Part shown: positions 62,997 through 64,000 of the stretch, one piece after another
Numbering within the stretch: the stretch's first letter is position 1
Layout: each line of letters begins with the position of its first letter
NCBI GenBank assembly: GCA_021299355.1
Contig: JAJTGG010000005.1
Coordinates: forward strand, 1 to 64,000
Direction: 5' to 3'
Length of the DNA stretch: 64,000 bases
Source of the DNA: Lysobacteraceae bacterium
GTDB taxonomy: Bacteria; Pseudomonadota; Gammaproteobacteria; Xanthomonadales; Xanthomonadaceae
The notes under the pieces: model-generated
The model's database searches: none
Seen by the model: the letters and a program-made list of their open reading frames with translations, nothing else
What the model was told of the DNA's origin: nothing
Made by a program: the position numbers and the translations under genes

Positions 62997-63941
62997 ATGA
63001 TTCCGCAACTGGCATTCGTTTTTCCCGGACAGGGCTCCCAGTCGCAGGGCATGCTGGCCGAGTTGGCCGCAGCCCATCCGCTGATCGTTGAGACCTTCGC
63101 CGAAGCCTCAGAAGGCGCCGGTGTCGATCTCTGGCAGATCAGTCTGGATAATCCCGAAGACCGACTGAACCAGACCGAATTCACCCAGCCCGCACTGCTT
63201 GCGGCGAACATCGCGCTCTGGCGTCTCTGGCAGGAGCAGGTCCTGCCGCAGCCGGCAATTCTTTCCGGCCATAGTCTGGGCGAATATGCGGCGCTGGTCG
63301 CCTCCGGTGCGCTGTCCCTGAAAGACGGCGCGCATCTGGTGCGTCTGCGTGGTCAATTCATGCAGGCCGCCGTGCCCGCCGGAACCGGAGCCATGGCGGC
63401 CGTGCTTGGTGCCGAGGATGCCCAAGTTGAACAGATCTGCAGCGAAACCAGCACCAGCACTTCTGTTGTGGTGCCCGCCAACTACAACTCACCGGGTCAG
63501 ATCGTCATCGGCGGTCATGCCGATGCGGTGGACCGTGCCATTGCCGTATTGCAGGCTGCGGGTATCCGCAAAACCGTCAAGCTTGCGGTCAGCGTGCCCT
63601 CACACACTCCGTTGATGCGCGATGCCGCGCTGCAGCTGCAGGAGGCCATCACTGTGGCCGATTGGAAGATGCCGGACCGTGCGGTCATTCACAACGTCGA
63701 TGCCGCACCGAAAGCCGACATTGCCGCGATTCAACACGCCTTGGTCGAGCAGCTTTATCTGCCGGTGCAGTGGACGCGTTGTACGCAGGCCTTGGCATCT
63801 GCCGGTGTCCGTCATGCCATCGAGTGCGGTCCAGGCAAGGTCTTGGCCGGACTGGTCAAGCGTATCGACAAGTCCGTTTCCACCTATAATCTGGCCAGTG
63901 CCGCCGATTGGCAGGCTACGGCCGCACAGACCTTCGAATGA
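62997..63941 (+). CDS. fabD: Malonyl-CoA:ACP transacylase
   Basis: LAFVFPGQGSQSQGMLAEL...LSGHSLGEYAALVASGAL...VPSHTPLM. Confidence 0.97.
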   Translation: MIPQLAFVFPGQGSQSQGMLAELAAAHPLIVETFAEASEGAGVDLWQISLDNPEDRLNQTEFTQPALLAANIALWRLWQEQVLPQPAILSGHSLGEYAALVASGALSLKDGAHLVRLRGQFMQAAVPAGTGAMAAVLGAEDAQVEQICSETSTSTSVVVPANYNSPGQIVIGGHADAVDRAIAVLQAAGIRKTVKLAVSVPSHTPLMRDAALQLQEAITVADWKMPDRAVIHNVDAAPKADIAAIQHALVEQLYLPVQWTRCTQALASAGVRHAIECGPGKVLAGLVKRIDKSVSTYNLASAADWQATAAQTFE

Positions 63942-63950
63942 GGACGCGCA

Positions 63951-64000
63951 ATGACCCATGATCTAAATGACGAAGTAGTTCTGGTTACCGGTGCCAGCCG
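63951..64000 (+). CDS. fabG: 3-oxoacyl-ACP reductase, N-terminal fragment (continues past window)
   Basis: MTHDLNDEVVLVTGAS; position after fabD. Confidence 0.8.
   Translation, partial: MTHDLNDEVVLVTGAS

Overview
This 64 kb window is GC-rich chromosomal DNA, apparently gammaproteobacterial. The lexA operator TTAGTAGTA-T-TACTACTAA and the lexA-recA-recX order point to the Xanthomonadales/Lysobacterales. It is dominated by conserved housekeeping modules: uvrA; rplU-rpmA-obgE; rpsT; murJ-ribF-ileS-lspA-ispH; radA; ffh-rpsP-rimM-trmD-rplS; mutS; lexA-recA-(recX)-alaS-csrA; tig-clpP-clpX-lon-hup-ppiD; mltD-gloB-yafS-rnhA-dnaQ; kdkA and a heptosyltransferase; moaACDE; dnaX-ybaB-recR; yceD-rpmF-fabH-fabD-fabG. 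There are ten tRNA genes and a 4.5S SRP RNA. I found no prophage, transposase, CRISPR array, toxin-antitoxin pair or recognisable defence island, and nothing I can defend as a wholly new system. The most unusual signal is three independent internal-deletion scars in dispensable genes (a two-domain sulfurtransferase, a DUF808 membrane protein and recX), plus a possible fourth remnant (a DUF4129/TgpA-like tail), while every essential gene looks intact. Other points worth a second look are: a LexA operator that overlaps both the -10 box and the lexA start codon (probable leaderless SOS regulator); an orphan REC-HPt protein divergent from an OmpR-type regulator with no kinase; copAB between tRNA genes with a perfect inverted repeat at the promoter; an AT-rich gap with a possible small membrane protein; and a tRNA-Ser/4.5S RNA unit abutting moaE tail to tail. 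All product names come from reading the translated sequence and from family knowledge; no database search was run.
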